A stretch of 64,000 bases of DNA from JAJZNI01 sp035624785 (GCA_035624785.1 DASPQV010000025.1:124001-188000), one strand, 5' to 3'; shown: positions 16,435 to 24,801, numbered from the stretch's first letter. Made by a program: numbers and translations. The notes: a model not told the origin generated them from the sequence alone.

Positions 16435-16923
16435 TCAGAGCGGCTCGGCCCAGAGCCAGGCCAGCACCGTGCCCAGCAGGACCACCCCGGCGGAGCCGAA
16501 GGCCAGGTAGTAGCCGGGGCCGCAGTACAGCGCGTTGTTGGCGGCGGCCGTGGCCGCCTTCCAGTCGAAGTAGTCGGAGATCATGACGGTCAGGAGCAGG
16601 AGGGTCGTGAGTGCCATCGCGACCTTGCTGAAGAAGCCGGGCCGCTTCACCAGGAACAGGGCCGCCCACATGAGGCAGACAGCCGCAGCCGCTACCAGCC
16701 AGGTCTCGGCGTCGATGCCGCGGACGGTCTCCCACGCCCCAGGCGGTACCACGAAGCGCCGGTGCCAGGGCAGGCCCAGGGCGGCGGTGTAGCCAGCGCA
16801 CGCGAGCAGCAGCAGCGGAGGGAGCAGCAGCCGCGAGCTGCGGCCTCTCCTCGCCTCCTCCGCATCCCAGGCAAGGGGGGCTGCGGAGACGTAGAGGGGC
16901 TCGCCCGGGCGGGACGGCAGCAT
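16435..16923 (-). CDS. Small polytopic membrane protein of unknown function
   Basis: A 162-residue protein when started at the ATG giving MLPSRPGEPLYV. The longer frame upstream runs through the hairpin region and is unlikely. A basic cytoplasmic start leads to four hydrophobic segments: LLLPPLLLLACAGYTAALGL, LVAAAAVCLMWAALFLV, VAMALTTLLLLTVMI and a C-terminal GVVLLGTVLAWLW. I recognise no family. It lies 3' of the chemosensory operon on the same strand, separated by three hairpins, so co-transcription is possible but not shown. Confidence 0.6.
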   Translation of the reverse strand: MLPSRPGEPLYVSAAPLAWDAEEARRGRSSRLLLPPLLLLACAGYTAALGLPWHRRFVVPPGAWETVRGIDAETWLVAAAAVCLMWAALFLVKRPGFFSKVAMALTTLLLLTVMISDYFDWKAATAAANNALYCGPGYYLAFGSAGVVLLGTVLAWLWAEPL

Positions 16924-16946
16924 GCCAGGAGGGTATCGCTGAGGGG

Positions 16947-17019
16947 CCCCCACGCGGCCTGCCGCGTGGGGAGTGGCACCGGCCGCTCTCGGCGGCCGGC
17001 ACCACCCAGAGGAGGGTGG
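16947..17019. other. Three consecutive GC-rich hairpins
   Basis: Three perfect inverted repeats stand side by side. The first pairs 16948-16958 with 16961-16971 (arm CCCCACGCGGC). The second pairs 16979-16986 with 16992-16999 (arm CCGGCCGC). The third pairs 17002-17007 with 17014-17019 (arm CCACCC). They lie between the stop of the diguanylate cyclase gene and the start of the small membrane protein gene, both minus strand. They could be a terminator or mRNA barrier ending the chemosensory operon, or a structured 5' leader of the membrane protein. No U-tract follows on either strand. Confidence 0.55.
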
Positions 17020-17106
17020 GGGACTCGCTCTGTGAGTACACCCCACCTGCAGACTACTACTGCACCCGGAGACCGGCGAGCGTCACTCAAGCCAAGTGCG
17101 GAGACC

Positions 17107-18012
17107 TCAGGCGGCGTAGGCCTCCACCCGGTTGCGGCCGGCGGCCTTGGCCGCGTAGAGGGCGTCGTCGGCCCGATGCACCAGGATCTCGGCGTCCTCG
17201 CAGCCGCTGGTGTGACCGATGCTGACCGTGACCGGGATCCGCGAGCCGTCGTCGAGGGCGAAGGGGCTGGCGGCGATGACCTGGCGCATCCGCTCGGCGA
17301 TGACTGCGATGGAGGCCGCGGGCGTCTCGGACAGGACGGCGATGAACTCCTCCCCGCCCCACCGCCCCAGGGCGTCCTCGGCGCGAACCGTGCTCTGCAG
17401 GCGGAGGGCCACCTCCTTGAGAACGGCGTCCCCGGCGAGATGGCCGTAGCGGTCGTTCACCTGCTTGAAATGGTCGATATCGGCCAGCAGCACCCCGAGG
17501 GTGCGGCCGTGGCGCCGGGCCGCGCTGATGGTGTGGCGCAGGTGCTCGTCGAGATGGCGGCGGTTGTAGAGCCCGGTCAGCATGTCGATGCGCGACACCC
17601 GATCGAGCTCGGCGTTGCGGGCCCGCAGCTCGTCCTGCAGCCACTTGGTGCGGAGCGCGGCGCTCACCCGGGCCATCAGCTCGTTGGCCTCGAAGGGCTT
17701 GCGCAGGTAGTCGTGAGCGCCCAGCCGCAGCCCCCGGACCACGTCCGCGGTGTCGACCCTGCCGGTCAGGAAGACGACCGGGATGTCCTTGAGGTCCTCA
17801 TCCGCCTTGAGCCGCTCCAGGGTCGCGTGGCCGTCGAGCACGGGCATCTCGACGTCGAGCAGGACGACGTCGGGGCGGACATCGCGGCACGCCTTGAGCG
17901 CCTCCTCGCCGTCCACCGCCTCCACCACGGTGTGGCCGTCGGCCTCGAGCTGGCGGCGCAGCACGGCGCGCACCACCATCGAGTCGTCGGCGATCAGGAT
18001 GGTGTCGTTCAC
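17107..18012 (-). CDS. Receiver-GGDEF diguanylate cyclase, WspR-like
   Basis: A 301-residue output protein. The receiver domain (1-120) has an intact acidic pocket (IADDS), phospho-acceptor Asp53 in LLDVEMP and the KPF lysine. A short helical linker (about 120-140) leads to a GGDEF domain with the active site GGEEF (219-223). An inhibitory I-site RAED (210-213) sits exactly five residues before it. It should make c-di-GMP when phosphorylated by the CheA-type kinase of the same operon and be product-inhibited. It is last in the six-gene cluster, overlapping the CheW gene by 4 bases. This domain order equals WspR in Pseudomonas. Confidence 0.93.
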   Translation of the reverse strand: MNDTILIADDSMVVRAVLRRQLEADGHTVVEAVDGEEALKACRDVRPDVVLLDVEMPVLDGHATLERLKADEDLKDIPVVFLTGRVDTADVVRGLRLGAHDYLRKPFEANELMARVSAALRTKWLQDELRARNAELDRVSRIDMLTGLYNRRHLDEHLRHTISAARRHGRTLGVLLADIDHFKQVNDRYGHLAGDAVLKEVALRLQSTVRAEDALGRWGGEEFIAVLSETPAASIAVIAERMRQVIAASPFALDDGSRIPVTVSIGHTSGCEDAEILVHRADDALYAAKAAGRNRVEAYAA

Positions 18013-18410
18013 TGCAGGACCCGGGCGAGCTGGTCGACGTCGAGCAGCATCACCATCCGGCCGTCGTTCTCTCGGATGACACCGGTCACGACCGGGTCTT
18101 CCTGGCCGGCGGGCGGCGGCGTCACCGCGGTGTCGTCGACTCGAAGGATTCCGATGGCGGCCTCCGCGAGCAGCCCGAAGTGCTCATCCTCCCAGCCCTC
18201 CGGGCAGGTCAGGACGATGACGTGGCCGGCGCCCTCGCCGAGCAGGGAGATGACGGTGAGGACCTCGTCGTCACGGCGCAGCAGCCCCGCGATCCCTTGC
18301 CTGGGGACGGGCAGGGGGGCGATGCCCTGGGCGAGCCGGACCTCGTGGACGCGCTCGATGGGGACGGCCCATTCACCCAGCGTGGTTCGGAAGTGGACCA
18401 GGGTCATCAT
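18009..18410 (-). CDS. CheW-like coupling protein (WspD position)
   Basis: A single CheW domain of 133 residues, opening with LVHFRTTLGEWAVPIERVHEV and containing the GIAGLLRRDDEVLTVISL segment typical of CheW beta-barrels. In chemosensory arrays CheW links receptor tips to the CheA kinase. Both ends overlap the neighbouring genes by 4 bases (CheR upstream, diguanylate cyclase downstream). It is shorter and more divergent than the other CheW of the cluster, mirroring the two CheW homologues (WspB and WspD) of Wsp systems. Confidence 0.85.
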   Translation of the reverse strand: MMTLVHFRTTLGEWAVPIERVHEVRLAQGIAPLPVPRQGIAGLLRRDDEVLTVISLLGEGAGHVIVLTCPEGWEDEHFGLLAEAAIGILRVDDTAVTPPPAGQEDPVVTGVIRENDGRMVMLLDVDQLARVLQ

Positions 18411-19849
18411 GGCCGTCGAGTCCTCGTGTGGGAGCGACGCTCAGCCGCTGCTCCGCCGGCGGCCTCGGCGCTGCGGAGGCGAGGGTCGCCCTGGCCGGCG
18501 GTGCGGCCTCCGGCTTCAGAGGCCGGGACCGCGGCCGGCCCGGGGGCGAGCCGGTGGTCGAGGAGGCGGATCAGCTCGCCGATCTGGTAGCCCTCCAGGG
18601 CGACCTCGGCGGCGGCCGAGCTGCGGCCCAGGGCGGCCCGGGCGGCCCCGAAGGCGCGGCGTGCCTGGCCGGTCTCGCCCAGCTGCTCGAAGGCGAGCCC
18701 CAGTTGGAACTGGGCGATCCCGTTGTCCGGGTCGAGATAGGCGGCCTTGCGCAGGGCCTGGACGGCGGCGGCTGGGTCGCCGGCCTGGAGCGCGGCCTCG
18801 CCCTCGGCGAGGAGGGCGGCGACCGACGGCACGCCGCCGTTCCCGTCGACTCCCGAGGTGGGGTAGCTGGGATGGGCGCCGAGCATGTCGGCGGCTCGCG
18901 GCGACGGCGCCCTGGTCTGTCCCGCGGAAAGCGAGACGGGCGCCGGACGTTCCCCGGAGAGCAGACGGGTCGCCAGCGGGACCTGACCCTCCGCCGGAGG
19001 GGCGCATCGCCTCGAGGAGGGAGCCTCCTGGGGGACCAGCGAGGCGAAGGGCTGCGACGGGGGCAGGAGGTCCGCCCGGCGGTAGGCGAAGGCCTTGCCG
19101 ACCCGGACGAGGCGGAAGGCCTCGGTCACCTGCCACAGCGATTCCGAGTACCCCAGGAACATCCAGCCCTCGGGGTTCATGGTGGCGGCGATCGTCGCCA
19201 GGGCACCCAGCACCTCGGGTCGTTCGAAGTAGATGAGGACGTTGCGGCAGAACACCACCGCCGACCCCTTGGCCTGCCGGGGGACGGACTCCCGGACGAG
19301 GTTGTGGCGGAAGACGGTGACGCGCTGGCGCAGCCGGGGGATCACCTCCCACTCATCGCCGGCGCGGTGGAGATAGCGGCCGCGCTCCTCTTCGGTCAGA
19401 CCGGTGAGGAGGCGCTCCGGATATCGCCCCGATTGGGCCTGCTTGAGAGCCCGGGACGAGATGTCGGAGGCGACCACCTGCCACTCGGGGTACTGGATCG
19501 CGTCCAGCACCATGGCGAGGCTGTAGGGCTCGTGCCCCCAGGCGCAGCCGGCGCTCCAGATGGTGAGAGGCGGCGGCAGCGTCGGCAACACCGCCGCTCG
19601 CAGGGCTTCGAACTGGGCGCGGTCCCGGAAGAACGAGGTCTCCTGGACGGTCAGCTCGTCGAGGACCATCTGCAGCGCCGGGCCCTCGGCGGCGATCTCC
19701 TCGACGATCTTGCTGTCCTCGACTCCACGCTCGGCGGCGACGCTTTTGAGCCAGTAGTCAAGGCGGTGCCGCTGAGCCGGGTCCAGCCGCAACCCCACGG
19801 TCTTCTCGACCAGCTGGCTGGCGGCGTCGAGCAGGACTTGGCTGGTCAC
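18407..19849 (-). CDS. cheR: CheR-type chemoreceptor methyltransferase with TPR tail (WspC-like)
   Basis: A 480-residue protein starting at GTG (19847-19849), whose GTGA overlaps the CheB stop. An N-terminal helical CheR domain (with LTVQETSFFRD, about residues 65-75) precedes the SAM-binding domain (IWSAGCAWGHEPYSLAM; VVASDIS; VFCRNVLIYFE). A Pro/Ser-rich linker follows, and then at least two TPR-like repeats (VAALLAEGEAALQAGDPAAA; AQFQLGLAFEQLGETGQARR). CheR with TPRs is the WspC layout. It would methylate glutamates on a chemoreceptor, yet no receptor gene lies in the window. The frame continues upstream of the GTG only as an overprint of cheB. Confidence 0.92.
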   Translation of the reverse strand: MTSQVLLDAASQLVEKTVGLRLDPAQRHRLDYWLKSVAAERGVEDSKIVEEIAAEGPALQMVLDELTVQETSFFRDRAQFEALRAAVLPTLPPPLTIWSAGCAWGHEPYSLAMVLDAIQYPEWQVVASDISSRALKQAQSGRYPERLLTGLTEEERGRYLHRAGDEWEVIPRLRQRVTVFRHNLVRESVPRQAKGSAVVFCRNVLIYFERPEVLGALATIAATMNPEGWMFLGYSESLWQVTEAFRLVRVGKAFAYRRADLLPPSQPFASLVPQEAPSSRRCAPPAEGQVPLATRLLSGERPAPVSLSAGQTRAPSPRAADMLGAHPSYPTSGVDGNGGVPSVAALLAEGEAALQAGDPAAAVQALRKAAYLDPDNGIAQFQLGLAFEQLGETGQARRAFGAARAALGRSSAAAEVALEGYQIGELIRLLDHRLAPGPAAVPASEAGGRTAGQGDPRLRSAEAAGGAAAERRSHTRTRRP

Positions 19850-20898
19850 GCCGGCACCGCCAGCTCGGCAAGATGGAGGATCTCGGCGGCGATTTCGCCG
19901 AGAGGCAGCACCCGGGTGACCGCGCCCATGTCGGTGGCCGCCTTGGGCATGCCGTACACGGCCGAGGTCTCCTCGTTCTGGGCGATGGTGATGCCACCGC
20001 TGCGCCGGAGGGCCAGCAGGCCCGCGGCGCCGTCGTCGCCCATGCCGGTGAGGATCACCCCGATGCCAGCGCTGCCACATTGCTCCGCCATGCTGTGGAA
20101 GAGGATGTCGGCGGACGGGCGGTGGAGGGTGACCGGCTCGTCGTGAAGGGTGATGCGGCGGCCGCGCCGGACCACCACGTGGAGCCCGGGAGGCGCCACC
20201 AGGGCGGTGCCCGGCTTGAGCGGAGCCCCGTCGACGGCAAGGTCGACGGGCAGCGCGGACTCCCGCCGCATCCAGTTGAGGAAGCCGTCCACGAAGCCGG
20301 ACTGGAGATGCTGCACCAGCACCACCGGACGATCCAGCCCTTCGAGGCCGCTCAGGACCCGGGCCAGTGCCGGCGGCCCGCCGGTCGAGGCGGCGATGCC
20401 CACCACCCCGTCGAGCGGGCTGCGGCTGCCCCCGGGAACGATCGGGGGCAGCGGAGGGTGACGGCGGGCTCGCAACCGTTCGCGCCGCCGTACCGAGAGA
20501 TGGCTGAGGGCGTGGAGCCGGCGGCACAGCTCGGTCCCCGAGGCGAGGTCCCAGCGGGCCGGCGACGTCATCACCTCGACGGCGCCGGCGACCAGGGCGG
20601 CCATGGATGCGCCTCGCCCCTGTCCCTCGGGCACCAGCAGGAGGATCGGGACCGGGCCCAGAGCGAGGATGTTCCGGACCAGGGCCGGGGCCAGCCCGTT
20701 GCTGTCGAGGCCGGTCATGTCCAGGCTGACGATGTCCGGGTGGTCGCGGCGGATGCTGCCCGCCGCCTCCTGGGGGGCGACCTCGCCGACCAAGGTGACG
20801 TCGCGGTCGGCCGCGATGGCCTTGACCAGGTCGTCGCGCCAGGCCCCCCTCTGCGCGGTGACGACCAGGACCCTGAGCGCCTCGCGAGCCGCGCTCAC
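19846..20898 (-). CDS. cheB: CheB-type methylesterase with degenerate receiver domain
   Basis: A 350-residue receptor methylesterase/deamidase. The C-terminal catalytic domain is intact: Ser171 in GIAASTGGP, His197 in VLVQHLQSGF, and Asp288 in TGMGDDG. The N-terminal receiver fold keeps a possible phospho-acceptor (Asp60 in VSLDMTG). It lacks the acidic pair after strand 1 (LVVTAQR instead of VVDDS), and the usual KP lysine is replaced by a serine in EVMTSP. Mg2+ binding and phosphorylation therefore look impaired, suggesting it is constitutively active or regulated otherwise. It overlaps cheA and cheR by 4 bases each. Confidence 0.92.
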   Translation of the reverse strand: MSAAREALRVLVVTAQRGAWRDDLVKAIAADRDVTLVGEVAPQEAAGSIRRDHPDIVSLDMTGLDSNGLAPALVRNILALGPVPILLLVPEGQGRGASMAALVAGAVEVMTSPARWDLASGTELCRRLHALSHLSVRRRERLRARRHPPLPPIVPGGSRSPLDGVVGIAASTGGPPALARVLSGLEGLDRPVVLVQHLQSGFVDGFLNWMRRESALPVDLAVDGAPLKPGTALVAPPGLHVVVRRGRRITLHDEPVTLHRPSADILFHSMAEQCGSAGIGVILTGMGDDGAAGLLALRRSGGITIAQNEETSAVYGMPKAATDMGAVTRVLPLGEIAAEILHLAELAVPA

Positions 20899-23171
20899 GC
20901 CGGGGCCCCGAGGAGACGCTCGACCGCGGAGAGAAGCGCGGCCTGGTCGAACCCGCTCTTCACGATGTAGCCGTCGGCGCCCGCCTCCAGGCCCCTCTTC
21001 CGGTCCTCGTCGCTGGCCCTCGAGGTGAGGATGATCACCGGGACCGAGGAGAGCGCCGGCTGCGAGCGGATCTTCTCGGTGAGGACGAAGCCGTCCATCA
21101 CCGGCATCTGGATGTCGGTGAGGACGAGGTCGGGACGCTCCTCGGCCATGCGGACCAGCGCCTCGTCGCCGTTGGCGGCCACCTGGACCCGGTAGCCGGC
21201 GTGCTCGAAGATGGAGCGCTGCAGCTCGCGGACGGTGAGCGCGTCGTCGACCACCAGGATCAGCGACGAATGCGGGGTCCCCGCCGGTTCGACGGCAACC
21301 CCGCCGACCGAGTCCGCGCTCGGATAGTGGGTTCCCATCTCGCCGCGGCGGGCCCGCTCGATGAGGCCGGCGGCCTCCAGCACCAGGAGGATGGAGCCGT
21401 CAGGTTCCACGCCGGCTCCAGCAACGGCGGGGAGGCGGGGGACGAGCTCGCCGAGCCCCTTGACCACCACATCGCGCTGGTCGACGAGGTGGTCGACGGC
21501 CAGGGCGTGGGTGCGGGTCAGCCCGGCGATCACCACCGCCGGGCCACTGCAGCCGTCGCCGGTACCGAGAACGGAGGCCAGGCTGCTGATCGGCACCGGC
21601 CGGCCGTCGAACATGGTCATGGCCCGGCCGCTCACGGTGGTGGAAGGCTGAGGCATGAGCACGGCCCGCACCGAGTGCAGCGGGATGGCGTAGGTCTGAC
21701 CCGAGGCGTTCACCACCAGGCAGCGGAGCGTCGCCATGGTGATCGGCACGGCGATCCGGAACTCGGTGCCCTGACCCCGATCCGAACGGACCTCGATCCG
21801 GCCCCTCACCGCGTTGAGGCTCGCCCGCACCGCGTCCAGGCCGACGCCCCGGCCGGAGAGGCCGGTTACCCGGGTCGCCGTGCTCAGCCCCGACCGGAAG
21901 ATCAGGTAGAGGGCGGACTCGTCGTCCATGTCCATGGCCGTGCTGTCGCTGCGGCCGGCCGCCTCACGAACCCGGGCGACGTCGATGCCCCGGCCGTCGT
22001 CGCTGACCGCGATGATCACCTCGGAGCCGAGCTGCATGGCATGCAGGCGGACCATCCCCTCGGGGGGCTTGCCCAGCGTGCGGCGCTCCTCGGGCGGCTC
22101 GATGCCGTGGTCGACGGCGTTGCGGACCAGATGGAGGAGCGGGTCGGCGAGCCGGTCCAGGACGCCGCGGTCGATCTCGGCGTCCTCGCCCCGCGTCTCG
22201 AAACGAACCTGCTTGCCGGTCTCCCGAGCCAGGTCGCGCACCGCCCGCCGGAGCCGGGGGGCCAGCGACATGACCGGCACCATGCGGGCCCGCAGGGCGA
22301 GCTCCTGGAGCTCGTTGAGCGAGCGCACCAAGTCGCGGTACTCCGAGACGGTGGAGGGGTCGCGCTCGAGCTGCTCCAGCAGTGCGCTGCCCAGGCGGAG
22401 GGTCGCCGCCGATGCCTCGCCGATCAGTCGCACCAGCTCGTCGACACGATGCACCGGCATCTGGACCATCTCGGACCCGGACCAGTGGCCGCCCTCTCCG
22501 GGATGGATCACCGCGGGTTCGGATGGCGCCGGGCGCTCCGGTGCTGCCGCAGAGGGCGCCGCCGCAGAGGGCGCCGCCGGCGCGGGCCCGACGGCGGGGC
22601 CCCGCGGGCTGGTGGTGGGCGGGGCCGGCGCCGACGCGGATGCGGCCGACGGCTGCGCTGCCTCGGAGCGGGAGATGGCGTCGTGGCCGGACACCGGCGT
22701 CCCGCTCGAGGCCGCGGATGCCGATGGAGACGCAGGTGGCGCCGGCTGGCCGGCAGCCTCGGCAGCCGTCCCCCGCGGCTGCAGGCCGCCGCGCAGGCGC
22801 TGTTCCGCCTCGCTGGCCTGGGCCTCGTGATCCTCACCGGCGAGGGCCAGGGGGATCAGGGTGCGGATCGAGTCGATGCCGCCCAGGACGGCGTCTATGA
22901 GGCTGGCGTCGACGCCCCGGCGTTCCCGCCGCACCTCCTCCAGGAGGTCCTCGAGGGCGTGGGCAACCCGGGCGACCTGGGCCATCCCCACCACCGCCGC
23001 GCCGCCCTTGACGGTGTGGGCCTCGCGGAAGAGGGAGGCCAGGAGCTCCGGGCTGGGACCGCTCTTCTCGAGGGTGAGCAGCTGGTCGACGAGGGTGTCC
23101 AGCCTTCCCTCGGCCTCGGCCGCGAAGAGCCGCTGGAAGTCCTGCTCGGAGAGCTGCTCGGGAGGGCTCAC
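20895..23171 (-). CDS. cheA: Hybrid CheA chemotaxis kinase with C-terminal receiver (WspE-like)
   Basis: A 758-residue kinase. Domains in order are an Hpt domain with His52 in EAHTVKGG, an Ala/Pro/Ser linker (about 115-225), a dimerisation helix pair (about 240-300), and a GHKL ATPase with N-box HLVRNAVDHGIE, G1 SDDGRGID and G2 GLSGRGVGLDAV. A CheW-like regulatory domain (about 500-620) and a receiver with Asp in LTDIQMP (about 640-755) complete it. Fusion of CheA to a receiver is characteristic of WspE and of type IV pilus and developmental chemosensory systems. Its targets are likely its own receiver and the GGDEF response regulator of the operon. Confidence 0.95.
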   Translation of the reverse strand: MSPPEQLSEQDFQRLFAAEAEGRLDTLVDQLLTLEKSGPSPELLASLFREAHTVKGGAAVVGMAQVARVAHALEDLLEEVRRERRGVDASLIDAVLGGIDSIRTLIPLALAGEDHEAQASEAEQRLRGGLQPRGTAAEAAGQPAPPASPSASAASSGTPVSGHDAISRSEAAQPSAASASAPAPPTTSPRGPAVGPAPAAPSAAAPSAAAPERPAPSEPAVIHPGEGGHWSGSEMVQMPVHRVDELVRLIGEASAATLRLGSALLEQLERDPSTVSEYRDLVRSLNELQELALRARMVPVMSLAPRLRRAVRDLARETGKQVRFETRGEDAEIDRGVLDRLADPLLHLVRNAVDHGIEPPEERRTLGKPPEGMVRLHAMQLGSEVIIAVSDDGRGIDVARVREAAGRSDSTAMDMDDESALYLIFRSGLSTATRVTGLSGRGVGLDAVRASLNAVRGRIEVRSDRGQGTEFRIAVPITMATLRCLVVNASGQTYAIPLHSVRAVLMPQPSTTVSGRAMTMFDGRPVPISSLASVLGTGDGCSGPAVVIAGLTRTHALAVDHLVDQRDVVVKGLGELVPRLPAVAGAGVEPDGSILLVLEAAGLIERARRGEMGTHYPSADSVGGVAVEPAGTPHSSLILVVDDALTVRELQRSIFEHAGYRVQVAANGDEALVRMAEERPDLVLTDIQMPVMDGFVLTEKIRSQPALSSVPVIILTSRASDEDRKRGLEAGADGYIVKSGFDQAALLSAVERLLGAPA

Positions 23172-23617
23172 CGAGATATCCGGGCAGGGCTCAGCAGCTC
23201 TGCGACGTTGAGGGCGACGGCCAGCCGCCGGTCCCCCACCAGGAAGGTCTCGGTGGTCGCCTCCAGGTCGGAGCGGCCGACCGACTCGCTGAGGCGGACC
23301 GTGAGCGGCATCTCGGTGGCGGCGAGACCGGCGATCCCGTGCTCGGTCTCGACGAGGACGGCGTAGGCGCCCTCGTTCACCGGGCGGAGGCCGAGCAGCC
23401 GCCCGGTGTCGAAGAGGGGCACGATCTCGCCCCTGAGGTTGAAGATGCCCAGCACGACCGGTGGAGCCGTGGGCAGCTCGGTGAGCCGGGGCTCGACCGC
23501 CACCTCCCGGACCCGCTCCAGGGGCAGCGCGTAGGTGTCGTTGCCGACCGGAACCAGCAGGGCGAGCTGACCGGCGCCGACCGCGGTCGAGGCCTCGGGG
23601 GCAACCTCCACGGCCAC
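23168..23617 (-). CDS. CheW-like coupling protein (WspB position)
   Basis: A CheW domain protein of 149 residues, first gene of the operon. Recognisable parts are LALLVPVGNDTYALPLERVREV and GIFNLRGEIVPLFDTGRLLG. It starts at GTG (23615-23617), preceded on the minus strand by a purine-rich GAGGAGAGGGG that could serve as ribosome binding site. Its stop overlaps the cheA start by 4 bases. It should tether CheA to a chemoreceptor encoded elsewhere. Confidence 0.9.
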   Translation of the reverse strand: MAVEVAPEASTAVGAGQLALLVPVGNDTYALPLERVREVAVEPRLTELPTAPPVVLGIFNLRGEIVPLFDTGRLLGLRPVNEGAYAVLVETEHGIAGLAATEMPLTVRLSESVGRSDLEATTETFLVGDRRLAVALNVAELLSPARISR

Positions 23618-24072
23618 CTCAGGCCCCTCTCCTCATGCGCTTCCGAACCCTGGTCGGGATGATCACGTGGTGCTTTCCCAGAGGCGTGTGCCAACGCTCA
23701 ACCGGCCCCCCGCGGCTGGTGGGGCCTGTCGACGGCGGCATCATGGCATGGGGCATGTGAAAAGACGGACACGTCGTGAGCCGAGTCCGTGACAGGGGTT
23801 GACGGCAGCCTCTCTCGGGCGTCCCGGGGACCGCGCCCAGGCGGCCCTGGAAAGGCCGACGACGACTGCAGTCCAGGGAGCGCCGTCCGAGCAATCGCGG
23901 CTCCCCTGGCGCCTGCCTCGCCGGCATCCGGACCAGGTGCCGGTGGGCTCGCGGAGCCGCCTCGACAGCAATTCGACGGATTCGCTGATTACAGTCGAAG
24001 GGGCCCCGGCCGGGAACGGGAAGCGTGCTTCGCCGGATCGGGACGGCTCGAGCCGGAGCTACCCTACCGGTG
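23618..24072. other. Divergent intergenic region before the Wsp-like operon
   Basis: A 455-base gap with the chemosensory operon leaving on the minus strand and a small lipoprotein gene on the plus strand. It must hold the promoters of both. I noticed ACGGAC/GTCCGT half sites around 23765-23790 and A/T-richer DNA at 23750-23800 and 23970-24000, but no convincing -35/-10 pair. A long minus-strand frame crossing it has no recognisable protein pattern. Confidence 0.4.
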
Positions 24073-24543
24073 ATGAGAGTGCGGGCGATGGCCGCCCTGA
24101 TGCTGGCGGCGGGGGTGGCGGCGGGCTGCGCCGCTTGCGGGGGGAACGGAACACCCTCCACCCCGCCGGCCTGCGGCCTGCTCAGCGACGGCGATATCCA
24201 GGCGGTGACCCACCTGGCTCCGACCAGCGAGGGCGGAGGCGGAACCGCAGCGCGCAGCACCTGCGTGTGGGCGCTGCCCAACACCGCCAACGGCTCGATC
24301 TCGCTGCTCCTGATCAGGTGCGGCGCGTCGTGTCCCGGGGTGCTCGCCTCCCTGGCTCCCTCCCCTGCCTTCGCCGACACGGGGACGGAGTTGGGCCCGG
24401 GGGTGACCGGACGGCTCGGCTCCGCCAGCATCGCGGCGCAGCAAGACCGGGCGGTCATCGAGATCACCGCCGACCACCCGGGCGTGAACCTCGCCAGCGC
24501 GCTTCCCGAGCTGGCGCGGCGGGCCCTGGGCCACCTGACCTGA
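24073..24543 (+). CDS. Small secreted lipoprotein, DUF3558-like
   Basis: A 156-residue protein starting at ATG 24073. A hydrophobic signal (MAALMLAAGVAAGCAACGG) with a lipobox around AAGC indicates a lipoprotein. The mature part has a CGLLSDGDIQ start and a STCVW segment. Paired cysteines followed by short beta strands recall the DUF3558 family of actinobacterial lipoproteins, but similarity is weak and the assignment tentative. It stands alone. The function is unknown. Confidence 0.65.
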   Translation: MRVRAMAALMLAAGVAAGCAACGGNGTPSTPPACGLLSDGDIQAVTHLAPTSEGGGGTAARSTCVWALPNTANGSISLLLIRCGASCPGVLASLAPSPAFADTGTELGPGVTGRLGSASIAAQQDRAVIEITADHPGVNLASALPELARRALGHLT

Positions 24544-24619
24544 TCGCGGCGCGGGCCGCTGCCGTCGGGCCACCTGATCCGGGGGCGGGCCGCCCGCAAG
24601 CCGCGGCCCCCACCGCGAT

Positions 24620-24649
24620 TTGACGGCGCTAGTTTGATACGGCTAATGT
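24620..24649 (+). promoter_or_regulatory. Sigma70-type promoter of the sulfurtransferase leader
   Basis: TTGACG at 24620-24625, an 18-base spacer, and TAATGT at 24644-24649. This is one of the best -35/-10 pairs in the window and lies in a locally A/T-rich patch. Transcription would start about 7 bases downstream, at or next to the ATG of the leader ORF at 24657, giving a leaderless message. Confidence 0.6.
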
Positions 24650-24656
24650 CAGCCCA

Positions 24657-24752
24657 ATGGTTCGCGGCGCTCGCCCTCCCCTGACCCGGCGTCTGTGGAT
24701 CGACCACGGCCGCCGCTGCAGCGGATCCTGTCCGGGTCGCCCGCCAGCCTGA
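24657..24752 (+). CDS. Putative Cys-responsive leader peptide (31 codons)
   Basis: A 31-codon ORF beginning about 7 bases after the -10 hexamer and ending 97 bases before the sulfurtransferase start. Its core LTRRLWIDHGRRCSGSC resembles the actinobacterial leader peptides with a TRR-x-HVDL-x-R-xxS-x-x-C pattern that precede sulfur-assimilation genes, some shown to attenuate in response to cysteine. Two Cys codons (24717-24719 and 24729-24731) sit just before a possible pairing arm. The leader role is inferred from this pattern, position and downstream gene; no translation evidence is available. Confidence 0.55.
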   Translation: MVRGARPPLTRRLWIDHGRRCSGSCPGRPPA

Positions 24753-24801
24753 CCGCGTACGACCCACCCGGCGGGGGCCGAGCCCCGGACGTCCGACCCG
24801 G
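24732..24801 (+). promoter_or_regulatory. Possible attenuator pairing after the leader peptide Cys codons
   Basis: CCGGGTCG (24732-24739) is perfectly complementary to CGACCCGG (24794-24801). The left arm begins right after the second Cys codon of the leader ORF, so a ribosome stalled there would cover it. A GGGG/CCCC hairpin lies between the arms. The layout suits translation-coupled attenuation of the sulfurtransferase gene, but the fold has not been computed. Confidence 0.4.

Noticed and set aside
18407..20527. A longer (706-codon) reading of the CheR gene
   Set aside because: The extra N-terminal 226 residues overprint cheB and are Arg/Pro-rich. The GTG in the GTGA overlap gives a normal CheR start.
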